DNA of 64,000 nt from Blastomyces gilchristii SLH14081 (lineage: Eukaryota > Ascomycota > Eurotiomycetes > Onygenales > Ajellomycetaceae): assembly GCF_000003855.2 (NCBI RefSeq), contig NW_003101653.1, positions 451,000-514,999 on the forward strand. Reading direction: 5' to 3'. A program made the translations under genes and the position numbers. Positions 11,268 through 24,150 of this stretch are shown here, piece by piece (within the stretch, counting starts at the first letter, position 1; every line of letters begins with the position of its first letter). The notes below the pieces were generated by a model. The model was given only the letters and a program-made list of their open reading frames with translations. It searched no databases and had not been told where the DNA came from.

Positions 11268-14200
11268 CTAGAAAAATGTTCATCATCTTCTTATTAGAAA
11301 TGATTATTCATATATTATCTTTTTATTAGAAACAATTATTCATCAAGAAGATATTCAAACATATAATAACATGTAAGAAAGAGAAACACAGTTAAGCAGA
11401 TACTGAGTTCTTAGATAGAAGCTTGTTTATCAGTTATTCTGACCCTGTAATAAGATCTTACAAGAGAATGTTAGTGAAAGATCTGAGAGTTCTAACACTC
11501 AGATATATGAGATATTTATATAATTACACTTCTTCAGATTTCATAGATATCACACATTCAATGAATAACATATCTAACAATAATATGAGAGAACTCTCAA
11601 ATACAAGCATAGATATAATATCACAGTGACTTTAAGCAATGTTGAAATTATAACAGCACTAGATAGCTAATATGCATACAACTCAACAACTTCAATACAA
11701 GAAAATTCAATAATTAACTTAATAAGAAACTCATACAATTTCAACATCTACAGAATTGAATATAAAAGTGCTGAAAGAATGCTTAGATACTCTTATATAT
11801 TTCAATACTTTCAATCTCACTCTCTACTCATCATGAAGAATGAAAATGCTTGTGAAACTGAGTATGAATGAAGATGTCATCAGTTCACTAATCAATCAAG
11901 ATTGATATACTAATAAATAATTAAAGAATTGTATGAAACAGAAGTTTCATTTATGAATGAAAGCATGTGAATCAGTGTTACAAACATCTGACAATATTAT
12001 TAAATATCTTGATATTCTGTTTCAAGACACTGCTATGCAATAGAAAGTATTAGATTAATTTCAGAGTATTCAACAGAGAAACACTTCTCTTATAATATTC
12101 ATTTCTAACTTCAATATCAAGATCTTAGAAGCAGGTAATCAATCTTGAAAGAATTAAATGAAGATTATCATGCTCAAGAAGACATTAACTTTTAAACTCT
12201 TACAGATTCTCATAAGTATAAATAAAGACTTAACTTATAAAGACTTCTGCACACAGCTCTGAACATTGAATGATTATCTTATCAAGCTTAAGTGTATACA
12301 GAACAGTGACAGAAGACATTACATCTCAGTCACTTATATACTCACACTGAAGAGTAGTAACAGTAATGATACAGATATCATGAACTGAATAGATTCAAAT
12401 GTCTATATATAAGCAAGAGTTTCTGTCATTTGAACAGACTTTCAAGTCTCTGAGATCACTCTCAAGAAAGTCACTGATCAATATCAATGTGAAGTATACA
12501 TCAACTGTAATCAATTAGAACACATTGCTTTCAACTGTCAATTGATCTATGTGTCTTCACACTCAAGAGAAAGATCAGTATCTCCTCACTTAAGAGAAAG
12601 ATCAGTACCTTCTCATTCAAAGAATGAATCAGTACCTGTTCATGCCAATCACATTGCAGGGAAGAAAGATTCAGAAGATAACTATGAAAATATCTCAATA
12701 AAATAGAGAAAAGATTAGCTTCTGTTCAAATTTATAAACAGAAGCTTGAAGAGATCAGACAACAACAATTTAAAGAGAAAATGACAATGAATGCAATTCT
12801 TATATCTACTGTGATTAATAACATGTATAATATAAAAGCCATGATAGACAGCGGTCTATGTCACTATACAATGATAAAATCTTCAGTTATAAAATATCAT
12901 AACCTTCAGTGTATTCTCTTATCAAAACTCTGACTTCTCACAGAATTTGATAGTTCAAAAGATGTTTACACTCATTATATAATAAAACTAAACATAGATG
13001 TTGAAGAACATCAATATAAAGATGTCTATGTATATGAAGTTGATAATCTTGATTGTAATCTTATATTAGAACTCATCTAGCTATCTGAATAAGATATCTT
13101 ATTAAATACTTGAAACAGAAGCTTGATATTCTCTAACAATAATAGAATTCATGAAGATAATATTCATAAGACTATGAATCTTACACAGATCTCTGTCAAT
13201 GCTTATAAAATACTTTAAAAAAGAAGTTATCAAAATCACTAGTAAAATCATCAACAGTAAAATCATATATTAATCTATTTTATCAGTCTGACTGATATTA
13301 AGAAAGCTCTAGAGAAGTTATTTCAGACTACAATAACAGATTCTCATATAAAACTCTCTTAATAATATCATGAATATCTAGATATCTTCTGATAAGATAA
13401 CATTACAAATTTACCTCTTTTATAAGGTTCAGAAATAGATCACAGTATTCAGTTAGAGAAGCAGAATAATAAGAACTCTGAATTATTATGAGACTCTCTC
13501 TATAATATGTCTTGAGACAAACTTCTTCTTCTTCAGAAGACACTCAATGATCTGTTAAATAAGAAATTTATATATATTAGTAACTCTTCTGCTGTGACTT
13601 TTATTCTTTTTACAAAGAAATCAGATGAAGAACTCTGATTCTGTGTGAACTATTGAGATCTGAACAGATTAATAAAGAAAGATTATTATCTCTTATCTCT
13701 TATCAATGAAATCTTAGCATATATCAGATGAGCTTAATAGTTTATAAAGTTAGATATCATTATCACATTTTATAAGATTCATATTACTGAAGAAGATGAA
13801 TGACTTATTATGTTTCAAACATATTATAGTCTCTTTGAATGAGTAGTCACACTCTTTGAACTGATCAATACTCTTAGTACATTTTAGAAGTATATTAACT
13901 GAGCACTTCAAGACTTTCTTAATAAATTTATATCTACTTATCTAGATGATATTCTCATCTTCACTGATGAATTCAGAAAGAAATATCAAGAGCATGTATA
14001 AAGAGTATTATAACAACTACAAGAAGTAAAACTATCAATTAATATTAACAAGTGTGATTTCAAAGTGAAGAGTACTAAATACTTAGATTTCATCATAGAA
14101 GCTGGTAAGAGAATTTGAATGAATTCTGAGAAGATCTCTGTCATTCTTGAATGAGAAGCTTTATACACTGTGAAAGATGTATAAAGCTTCATTGAATTTA

Positions 14201-15964
14201 CTAACTTCTATCAGTGATTTATATGACACTTCTCAGATATCATAAGATCACTTACAGAGCTCATTAAAAAGAACTCAGTATTTCAATGATCAGTAGATGC
14301 TGAAGCTGTATTTATATAGATAAAGAAGATATTCATTAATATCTCTCTGCTAATAATATTCAATTCTGATTATAAAACAGTTATCAAAGCTAATTTCTCT
14401 GACTATATTACAGAAGAAGCTATATTATAATATAATGATGAAGATGTTCTGCAATTATATGTCTTTATATCTAAGAAACTGAGTTCTGCTGAATGCAATT
14501 ATGAAATCTATAATAAGAAACTTCTCATGATTATACACTGCTTAGAAGAATGAAACTCTGAACTTCAAAGTATCTTTAAATTTGAGATAATTACAGATTA
14601 TAAGAATCTCAAGTACTTCACAATAATCTGTAAACTTATTAAATAATAGATGTAATAGTCTGAGTTTCTAAGCTACTTTGATTTTATAATACACTATCAT
14701 CTCAGCAGTCAGAACTTGATGACAGATGCTCTCTTATGACAAGAACAAGATATATCATTCAATGTGACAGATACATGCTGAATAAATTAAGACCACTGAC
14801 TCTTGAATCTGAAGATATTAGTTAATTACAATGAGATCACTTATAACACTATATATACTTCATCAGTCAGAACATTCTTCAGATCTACACTGAATAAATT
14901 GTAGTATATAACAGCTCAAACTGATGAACTTCTTCAAGCACTCATCAAAGTAGTATATTAAGAAGTATCTCAATTTCTCTCAGAACTACATATAAGAATC
15001 AATATCTCAGAATGTTTAATTAATGATAATAACACTCTATAATTTTATAAATGACACTGAGTCTCTCACTCTGAATTCTTACATACTCAGATAATACAAG
15101 AGAGGCATGATTCATATATAACTGATTATTCAGGTTATAAATAACTATATAGAATGATCTTCTAAGAGTTCTACTGACCTGAGATATTAAACAGTATCAG
15201 ATACTTTATTCAAAACTGTAATCACTATTCTTCTGTTATCTTATAAAAGAACTGTAGAAAAGATCTACTGAAATCACTTAATATCTCTGATAGAATCTGA
15301 TAAGATATTGTAATTGACTTCATTATTAATCTATCTAAAAGTAAGAATTATAAGAATATTCTAATTATTATTGATTAACTAAGTAAAGATGTAATATTGA
15401 AATCTTGTAATGAGATAAATACTGAACAAGTCACTGAAGTCTTCTTACAGAGTTTATTCTATTGAATGCATGAATTATCAAGATCTATCATATCAGACTG
15501 AGACTGCTAATTTATAAGCACTTTCTGAACAAGAATCTGTCAAGTTCTCAAGATTATATATCATTTGTCAACTGTCTATCATCTCAAGACTGATGATATA
15601 TTGAAACAGATAATTCAGACTGTAAAGAATTATCTTTATAAGTTCTGTAACTACTTATAAGATGATTGATACAATCTTCTTCTACACACAGAGATCACTA
15701 TCAACAGCTGAGATACTGTCTTAATAGATGTAAGCCTGTTCTTTCTTACACACAGTTATTACATGAAAGTATTAAATCTTCTGAAAATCACTCATTTCAC
15801 ACTGAACTCTCACAGTTTAATTCAGATTATTAATAATATAGTAATAAAGCTTCAAGATATCTATAACTGAGAAGAAGTCTTTATAGCAACTATAAAACAA
15901 GATCAAGAGAATTAAATCAATGTTCACTGAGATCTCATCAAGTAGTATAAGATAGAAGACTTAG

Positions 15965-16265
15965 TGTGGCGAGCTGCGCCCGATCAATTATATAGACTAT
16001 TCCGTTACACTCCATAGATTCTTTCACTTCACTCTCGAACACATACACTCCGATTCTCGGCCATTCTTGATCACCGATCCTCAGCCGCCATGAATGTGTA
16101 TAGATTCTTCCGCCCCGAAGCTCCACTGTATACATTATCATGTATATGTATAAATATTCACTCTGATCACTGATTTCTACACTTTCTCTCCTTCTCTAAT
16201 GTTTTTCTCTTTATTATATAAGACCTATAATATTATACTGATTCATTCAGTGTAGGCCTCTTATA
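15965..16265 (+). repeat. 5' LTR of element B
   Basis: 301 bp, TGTGGCGAGCTGCGCC...CTCTTATA. TATA box at 16149-16154. It lacks part of the internal duplication seen in A's LTR. Several CpG are kept. An open minus frame across it (15938-16141) is fortuitous. Confidence 0.92.
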
Positions 16266-19200
16266 CTAGAAAAATGTTCATTATCTCCTTATTAGAAACA
16301 ATTATTCATTGAGAGATATCTGAATATATAACACCATATAAGAAAGAGAAACAATCAGTTAAAGTAGATACTGAGTTCTCAGATAGAAGCTTACTCATCA
16401 GTTATTCTGACTCTGTAATAAGATTTTACAAAGAGAATATCAGTGAAAGACCTGAGAGTTCTGATCTCAGATATATAAGATATTCATATAATTACACATC
16501 TGATAATTGATATAATCATGTCTAATAATAATATGAAACTCTTGAATATAAGTATAGATGTGATATCACAATGACTCTGAGCAATGTTGAAATTACAATA
16601 ATAATAAATAGCTGATATACATGTAACTCAACAACTTCAATACAAAGAGATTCAATGATTAACTTATACAATTTCAACATCTATAGAATTGAATACAAAA
16701 GTGCTGAAGAAATGCTTAGATGTCTCTATATATTTCAATACTTCTGATCTCACTCTCTACTCATTATGAAGAATGAAAATGCTTGTGAAACTGAGTATAG
16801 ATAAAGATATCATTGATTCATTAATCAATCAAGATTGATATATCAATAAATGATTGAAGAATTGTGTGAAACAGAAGTTTCATTCATGAATAAAAGTATA
16901 TAAATCAGTGTTATAAATGTCTGATAATATCATCAAATATCTTGATATTCTGTTCTGAGACACTGCTATACAATAGAAAGTATTAGATTAATTATAGAGT
17001 ATCTGACAGAGAAACACTTCTCTTATAACATTTATTTCTAACTTCAACACTAAGATTCTAGAAGTAGATGATTAATCTTGAGAGAATTGAATAAAGATTA
17101 GCATGCTTAAGAAGACATTAACTTTCAAACTCTTACAGACTCTTATAAGTGTAGACAAAGATCAGACTTATAAAGACTTCTGTACACAGCTTCAGACATT
17201 GAATAACTATCTTATCAAGCTCAAGAGTATATAGAACAGTGATAGAAGATGTTATATTTCAGTCACTTATATATCTGTACTGAAGAATAACAATAATGAT
17301 ATAGATGCTATAAACTGAGTAGACTTGAATATCTATGTATAAGCAAGAGTCTTCACTATCTGAACAGGCTTCTGAGTCTCTGAGATCACTTTTGAAGAAG
17401 TCACTGATTAACATCAATGTGAAGTGTGTATTAACTGTAACTGATCAGAATACATTGCTTTCAACTGCTGATTAATCTATGTATCTTCACACTTGAGAGA
17501 AAGATCGGTGTCTTCTCATTTAAAGAATGAATTAGTATCTGTCTACATCAATCATATTATATTAGAGAAAGATTTAAAAGATAACTATAAGAATGTTTCA
17601 ATGAAACAGAGAAAAGATTAGCTTCTATTCAAATTTATAAACAGAAGCTTGAAGAGATCAGATGATAATGATTTAAAGAGAAAATAATAATAAATGTAAT
17701 TCTTATATCTACTGTGATTGATAACATGTATAATATGAAAGCTATAATAGACAGTGATCTATATCACTATGCAATGATAAAATCTTCAGTTATAAGATAT
17801 TATAATCTTCAGTGTATTCTCTTATTAAAATCCTGACTTCTTGCAGAATTTGATGATTTAAAAGACATTTGTATTTATTATATGATGAAGTTGATCATAG
17901 ATGTGAGAGAATATTAATATGAAGATATCTATGCATATGAAGTTGATAATCTTGATTATAATCTTATTTTAGAACTTATCTGACTATCTGAGTAAGATAT
18001 CTTATTGAACACTTGAAACAGAAGCTTGATATTCTCTAACAATGATAGAATTCATGAAGATAACATTCACAAGATCATGAATCTAACACAGATCTCTGTC
18101 AATATATATGAAATGCTCTGAAAAAGAAGTTGCTGATAGCAGAATTATATAATAATCTATTTCATCAGTCTGACTGATATTAAAAAGACTCTAAAAAAGT
18201 TATTCTGTATTATAATAACAGATTCTTATATGAAACTCTCTCAATAATATCATGAATATCTAGATATCTTCTAATAAGATAATATTATGAATATATCTCT
18301 CTTATGAGATTCTGAAGTGAATCATAGTATTAAGTTAGAGAAAAAGAATGATAAGAATCTTGAATCTTTATAAGACTCTCTTTATAATATGTTCTGAGAT
18401 AAACTTCTTCTTCTTTGAAAGACACTCAATAATCTGTTGAATAAAGAATTTATATATGTTAACAACTCTTCTACTGCAGTCTCTATTCTCTTTGAAAAGA
18501 AATCAGATGAAGAACTTCAGTTCTGTGTGAATTATTAAGAATTGAATAGATTAATAAAGAAAGACTGTTATTCTTTATCTCTTATTAATAAAACTCTAGC
18601 TTGTATTGAACAAGCTTAATAATTTACAAAGTTAGATATCATCACTGTGTTTCATAAGATTTATATTATTGAAGAAGATCAGTGACTTACAGCATTTTGA
18701 ATATGATATGATCTCTTTGAATAAGTAGTCACACTCTTTGAACTGATTAATACTCTCAGTATATTTCAGAAGTATATTAACTGAGCACTCTGAGACTTTC
18801 TTGATGAATTTGCATCTGCTTATTTAGATGACATTCTCATCTTTACTAATGAATTCAGAAAGAAATATCAAGAGTATGTATAAAGAGTATTATAATAACT
18901 ATGAGAAGCAGAACTATCAATTGATATTAATAAGTGTGATTTTAAAGTCAGAAGTACTAAATACTTAGATTTTATCATAGAAGCTGATAAGAGAATCTGA
19001 ATGAATTCTAAGAAGATCTCTGTTATTCTTGAATGAGAGACTCTGTACACTGTAAAAGATGTACAAAGCTTTATTAAATTTACTAACTTCTATCAGTGAT
19101 TTATATAATACTTCTCAGATATTATAAGATTACTTACAGAACTTACTAAGAAAGACTCAGTATTTTAATAGTCAGTGAATACTGAAGCTGTATTTATACA

Positions 19201-21268
19201 GATGAAGAAGATATTTATTAATATCTCTCTACTAATAATATTTAATTCTGATTATGAGATAGTTGTTGAAGCTGATTTCTCTGACTATATAACAGAAGAA
19301 GTGATATTGTAATATGATAATAAAGATATTATATAATTATATATCTTTATATCTAAGAAACTGAGTCCTGCTGAATGCAATTATAAGATCTATAATAAGA
19401 AACTTCTCATAATTGTATACTGTTTAGAAGAATAAGACTCTGAACTCTGAAGTATCTCTGAATTTGAGATAATCATAGATTATAAAAACCTCAAATACTT
19501 CATAACTATCTGTAAACTCACTGAATAACAGATATAATAATCTGAGTTCTTAAGCTGCTTTTATTTTACAATACACTACTGTTCTGACAGTCAGAACTCA
19601 ATGATAGATACTCTCTTATAATGAAAGCAAGATATATCATCTAATATAACAGATACTCACTGAATGAATCAAGAGCATTAGCTCTTGAATCTGAAGATAC
19701 TAGTTAATTAAGATAAAACAGCTCACAGCACTATATATACTTCTTCAATTAGAACTATCACTGATATCTCAACTTCTTCTGAACCTATATTAGATAAGCT
19801 ATGATATACAGTAGCTCAAATCAATGAACTTCTTCAAGTACTCACTGAAGTAGTATAATAAGAAGTACTCTGATTTTCTTCAGAATTACATGTAAGAACT
19901 GACATCTCAGAATATTCAATTGATGATAATAACACTCTATGATTCTGTGAATAATGCTGAGTTTCTCACTTCAAACTCTTACACACTCAGATAATGTAAG
20001 AGATGCATGATTTATATATAACTGATTATTCAGACTGTGAATAACTGTATAGAATGATCTTCTAAAAGTTCTATTAATCTGAAATATTAAATAGTATCAG
20101 ATGCTTTATCTGAAACTGCAACTACTGTTCTTCTATTATCTTATAAAAGAACTATAGAAAAGATCTACTGAAATCACTTAATATTTCTAATAGAATCTGA
20201 TAAGATGTAGTGATTGACTTCATTATTAATCTATCTAAGAGCAAGAGTTATAGAAACATTCTGATTATTATTGACTGACTAAGTAAAGATGTAATATTAA
20301 AATCTTGTAATAAGATAAATACTGAACAAGTTATTAAAGTCTTCTTACAGAGTTCATTCTATCAGATGTATGAGTTGCTGAGATTAATAGTATTAAATCA
20401 GAGCTGCTAATTTATAAGTACTCTCTGAATAAGAATCTATCAAGTTCTCAGAATTATATATTATCTGTGAACTGTCTATCATCTCAAGACTGATAATACA
20501 TCAGAATGAATAATTCAGACTGTAAAGAACTATCTCTGTAAGTTCTACAATCATCTGTAAGATAATTGATATGATCTGCTTCTACATACAGAGATTACTA
20601 TCAATGAATAAGATGTCATTTCAACAGATATAAGCTCATTCTTTCTTATATACAGTTATTACATGAAAGTGTTGAATCTTCTAGAGATTACACAGTTCAT
20701 ATCAAATCTTTGCAGTCTGATTCAGATCACTGATAATATAGTAATAAAGCTTTAAAATACCTGTGATTGAGCAGAGATCTTCATAACAACTGTGAAACAA
20801 GATTAAGAGAATTAAATTAATATTCACTGAGATCTTATTGAACAATATAAGATAGAAGATCTAGTATAATTGAATCTTAAGAATATACAAATCATATATT
20901 TATCTTGTATACTAGATTACTGCTACATTAGATATAAAGTGATAGAAGTTCTAGATAGTTATAACTACTGTCTTAACATATTATCAGAGATTCATAATAT
21001 ATTTTATACAAGCTTACTCTGCTACACTGTCACTGATTCATTCTCTTCTTAACTGACTTCTAACTGACAGTCATCAGACATCATAGAAGAAGATAATAAG
21101 CTTGAGTGAGAGATTGAGAATATTCTCAATGAGAGACTCTGCAGTCACAGTCAGTAATATCTTATGAAATGAGTTGACTATAATCAACTAATCTGAACTC
21201 TGAGTTCTGTGTTATCTGAAACAGCAGCTCTTGACTGATGAGAACTGCTTTTGAAAGAGAGAGACTAA
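16266..21268 (+). pseudogene. gag-pol of chromovirus B (broken)
   Basis: Full order as in A: gag with a CCHC-like knuckle near 17430-17470 (CIN C...FNC), protease near 17690-17990 with DSG mutated to DSD, RT with YLDD at 18821-18832, RNase H about 19240-19640, integrase about 19900-20850, then VIEVLDSYNYCL near 20940 and a chromodomain about 21082-21240. The frame ends ELLLKERD-TAA at 21266-21268, touching the LTR. Longest clear frame is 60 codons. The stop pattern is largely shared with A, C, D and E. Confidence 0.88.
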
Positions 21269-21569
21269 TGTGACAGACTGCATCTGATCAATTATATAGA
21301 CTATTCTGTTACACTTCATAGATTCTTCCACTTCACTCTCAAACACATATGCTTCAATTCTCAGTCATTCTCAATTGCTGATCCTCGGCCATCACGAACG
21401 TGTATAGATTCTTCCGCCCCGAAGCTCCATTATGTATGTTACTACATATGTGTATAAATATTCACTCTGATTGCTGATTTCTACACTTTCTCTTCTTCTC
21501 TAACATTTTTCTCTTTGTTATATAAGATCTATAATATTATACTGATTCATTCGGTGTAGACCTCTTACA
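21269..21569 (+). repeat. 3' LTR of element B
   Basis: 301 bp, the same length as its 5' partner, differing from it by scattered C/T and G/A transitions (it starts TGTGACAGACTG). CpG is lost in its first half and partly kept around 21380-21425. Confidence 0.92.
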
Positions 21570-21978
21570 CTTAGTATGATTAAATCTTAAAAATATACAG
21601 ATTATATATTCATTTCATACACTGAATTATCATCATATCAAGTATAAAGTGATAGAAGTTCTAGATAGTCATAACTACTGTCTTAACATATCATCAAAAA
21701 TTCATAATGTCTTTCATACAAGCTTGCTTCACTGCACTGTCACTGATCTGTTCTCTTCTCAACTGACTCTCAACTAACAGCTGCCAGAGATCATAGAAGA
21801 AGATAATAAGCTTGAGTAAGAGATTAAAGATATTCTCAATGAGAGATCATATAACTGCAGCTGATAATATCTTGTGAAATGAGTCAGCTATGATTAACTG
21901 ACCTGAACTCTGAGTTCTGTATTATCTGAAACAGAGACTCTTGACTGATGAGAACTGCTTCTGAAAGAGAGAGACTAA

Positions 21979-22291
21979 TGTAGCGGGCTGTGCCTGATCA
22001 ATTATATAGACTATTTTGTACACCTCATAGATTTCTACTGCCTCATTCCTGATCGCTGATTCTCAGCTGTTATGAACATGTATGTTCTGATCACCGATCC
22101 TCGGCTGCTACAAATGCATGTATATTCTTTCACTCTGAAGCTTCACTGTGTATGCCATCACATACATGTATAAATATTTACTTTAATCACTGATTCTCAT
22201 ACTCTCTCTTTCTTTTCCTTCTTTAACGTTTTTCTCTTTATTATATAAGACCTATATATTATACCGATCTATTCGGCGTAGGCCTCTTACA
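21979..22291 (+). repeat. 3' LTR of element A
   Basis: 313 bp, TGTAGCGGGCTGTGCC...CTCTTACA, equal in length to the 5' LTR and carrying the same internal duplication. Differences are transitions. Followed by the TGAAG duplication. Confidence 0.92.
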
Positions 22292-22296
22292 TGAAG

Positions 22297-22867
22297 AGAC
22301 TTACAGTAAAGAGCAGAACCGTACTGCTTGAAGTCAGAGACTGGTCTGAAGAAGACACAGAATTGACTGCTGATCTGAAGATCAGATGTGATAACAGAGA
22401 TGAGAGAAATAAAGATACTGTTATAAGTGATAATATTCCTGCTTTACTAGCTGATAAAAAGTAATCAGAGAAGTTGCAGAGACATCTGTGAGAAGCTCAG
22501 CAGTAATCAGAGATTATTCATAAAGATATTGAAATTGAAAAAATTTTTATTCTTGAAAAGTTCTTAAATCAATATACAGATATTGTCAGAAATACTCTCT
22601 CTCTGTTATCTGAGTGAAAACACTTTACAGATGAATAAGAATACTCACAGTTTATAAGAATGAAAGTTGTTATAGAAAAAGAGAAAAGAAGATAAGATTC
22701 TATGAATAGATCTGAGATATTTATACTACTCTAGAGAGATTTATTTATACTATGAATGATTCTATAGAATAGTGAGATTACTCTAGTAAATAAAGAGTGA
22801 TTGTGAATTACAGATCTGAATCTTTCTATATAACTATAAAGAGTGATTACAGACTGTAAATATCTTA
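22297..22867. other. Degenerate target sequence right of element A
   Basis: About 570 bp of AT-rich DNA continuous with 10615-10949 once element A is removed. One plus frame stays open for about 50 codons from roughly 22310, with an acidic content (DWSEEDTEL), but has stops further on and no domain I recognise. Probably another decayed repeat. Confidence 0.4.
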
Positions 22868-22875
22868 ATTCTACA

Positions 22876-23381
22876 TAGACTGGCCGCTGGAACCATGAAT
22901 TTCACGTTTGATTTCATTTGATTTGATCTCATACATTTCTTGATGTGAATCTTACTGGAACTAGCCATCAAAAAAACATGCAAAGTGACTATATATCAGA
23001 TCTTAAAATGGAATCATGACTTGAAAAAAATGAGAAAGTGATCTCATTTCATCCCATTTAGTTCCATTCTTGGCATAAAGTTACTATTTTTAGACATTTT
23101 AAGGTTTCTTTTAGACTATTTTTAATTTTTTAAAAAGTAACACTTTTTGCTAACACTCAAATGAGATTTAAAGTCATTTAAAGCAATAAAAATAATTTAA
23201 ATTGAGAAGTGAAAATCATGGTCTCATTTGAAAAATGTGACAAGAGTAGACAGTAAGTCTCACTGAAACAGTATGAGACTACTATCTAATGTTAAAACCC
23301 TGTAATGAGATCAGTCAAATTGATAATGAGACTATCAAAAAATCTAGTCCTGGTCTCAGATACGGTCACACGGTCAGTCTA
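22876..23381. mobile_element. hAT-like MITE, copy 2 (506 bp)
   Basis: Same length and ends as copy 1, with a perfect 8-bp duplication ATTCTACA at 22868-22875 and 23382-23389. Differences from copies 1 and 3 are mainly transitions. The target is unassigned degenerate DNA. Confidence 0.9.
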
Positions 23382-23389
23382 ATTCTACA

Positions 23390-24150
23390 ATTCTACAGAG
23401 TTGATGAAAGAATGAAAAATTCCTCATAATTCTACAGTGTTAAAGAATGATGATTTATGAGAATGAGTAAAAGATTAACTTGTGAATACTTCTCTTTGAT
23501 GAGAATAATCTCACAGAGAGTGATTTATCTGTGAAATGAATCTGTGTAATGATCACATGAGAATCTTATGAAAATAATTGAGAGTCAACTGAAACTCTTC
23601 TGTATGAAAGATGTGAGATGAATCTGTATAATAGTCAGAGAAAGATCTGCAGGTTACAAAGAATCTCACAGAATAAGAAACTGAGTGACAGACTCTTTTC
23701 TCTTCACAGTAACAAGGAATTTTTCCTCACTGAGATTTTTATAGATATGAAGAATTTTTAGTGAGTATTACTGCAGTGCTGATCTGATTCTATGAAATCA
23801 CTCAGTGAAAGACTTCACAGACAAAGTCTTAGAGAGAGAGAAGTATGTAAGAAATCTTACTTCTTACAGATTCTTTACTTCTATTTCTATCTCTTATCTA
23901 ATTAATAGAGTTAGCAGCTCTTGGCTATACACAACTATATAGACTGAAGTTTGTGAATACTATTCACAACTCAGCTTGAATGCTATTATATATTTAATCT
24001 TTATATTTATTCTTTCTACTGTGAATACTTCTAGTAGCTAATAGTACATATCACGCCAAGCTGCAAACACCCGAATAATTGCCTGTGAGTACTTATTCTT
24101 TCAAGTAATCAGAATCTTCTATAAGCTGTTAAAAGAAGTCTAGATAAATA
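23390..24150. other. Degenerate AT-rich sequence with a small palindrome
   Basis: No gene seen. It contains a perfect palindrome TGTGAATA-c-TATTCACA at 23952-23968 and a short stretch near 24052-24085 that still has CpG (CACGCCAAGCTGC). The block around 23900-24085 could be an LTR of the minus-strand fragment that follows, but no partner was found. Confidence 0.35.

Larger units (their letters stand above)
15965..21569 (+). mobile_element. Ty3/gypsy chromovirus B (complete ends, nested in A)
   Basis: 5605-bp element in the same family and orientation as A, inserted into A's integrase region. The duplication CTTAG is at 15960-15964 and 21570-21574. Element A reads continuously from GATAGAAGA before it to ATGATTAAATCTTAA after it, as the uninterrupted copies do. 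LTRs are 301 bp each. B is therefore younger than A, yet equally full of stops. Confidence 0.93.
11268..21978 (+). pseudogene. gag-pol of chromovirus A (broken; interrupted 15960-21574)
   Basis: Gag spans about 11640-12660, with a CCHC knuckle at 12497-12538 whose first Cys is Tyr. Retropepsin DSG is at 12847-12855, the only intact DSG clearly seen in the family. RT runs about 13540-14160 with an intact YLDD at 13939-13950. RNase H is at about 14330-14760 and integrase at about 14990-15900 (IVIDFI near 15310). After element B the frame resumes at 21575 with the integrase C-terminus (VIEVLDSYNYCL near 21650) and a chromodomain at about 21791-21960. It ends ELLLKERD with TAA at 21976-21978, directly against the 3' LTR. 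Dozens of TGA/TAA/TAG codons replace Trp, Arg and Gln. The purine run before the LTR is a likely polypurine tract. Confidence 0.88.
10955..22291 (+). mobile_element. Ty3/gypsy chromovirus A (complete ends, split by element B)
   Basis: LTR retrotransposon bounded by 313-bp LTRs and a perfect 5-bp duplication TGAAG (10950-10954 and 22292-22296). Without element B and its duplicated 5 bp it is 5727 bp, the same length as element C. Order: 5' LTR, gag, protease, RT, RNase H, integrase, [element B], chromodomain, 3' LTR. The interior is saturated with stops, so the copy is dead. Confidence 0.93.
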
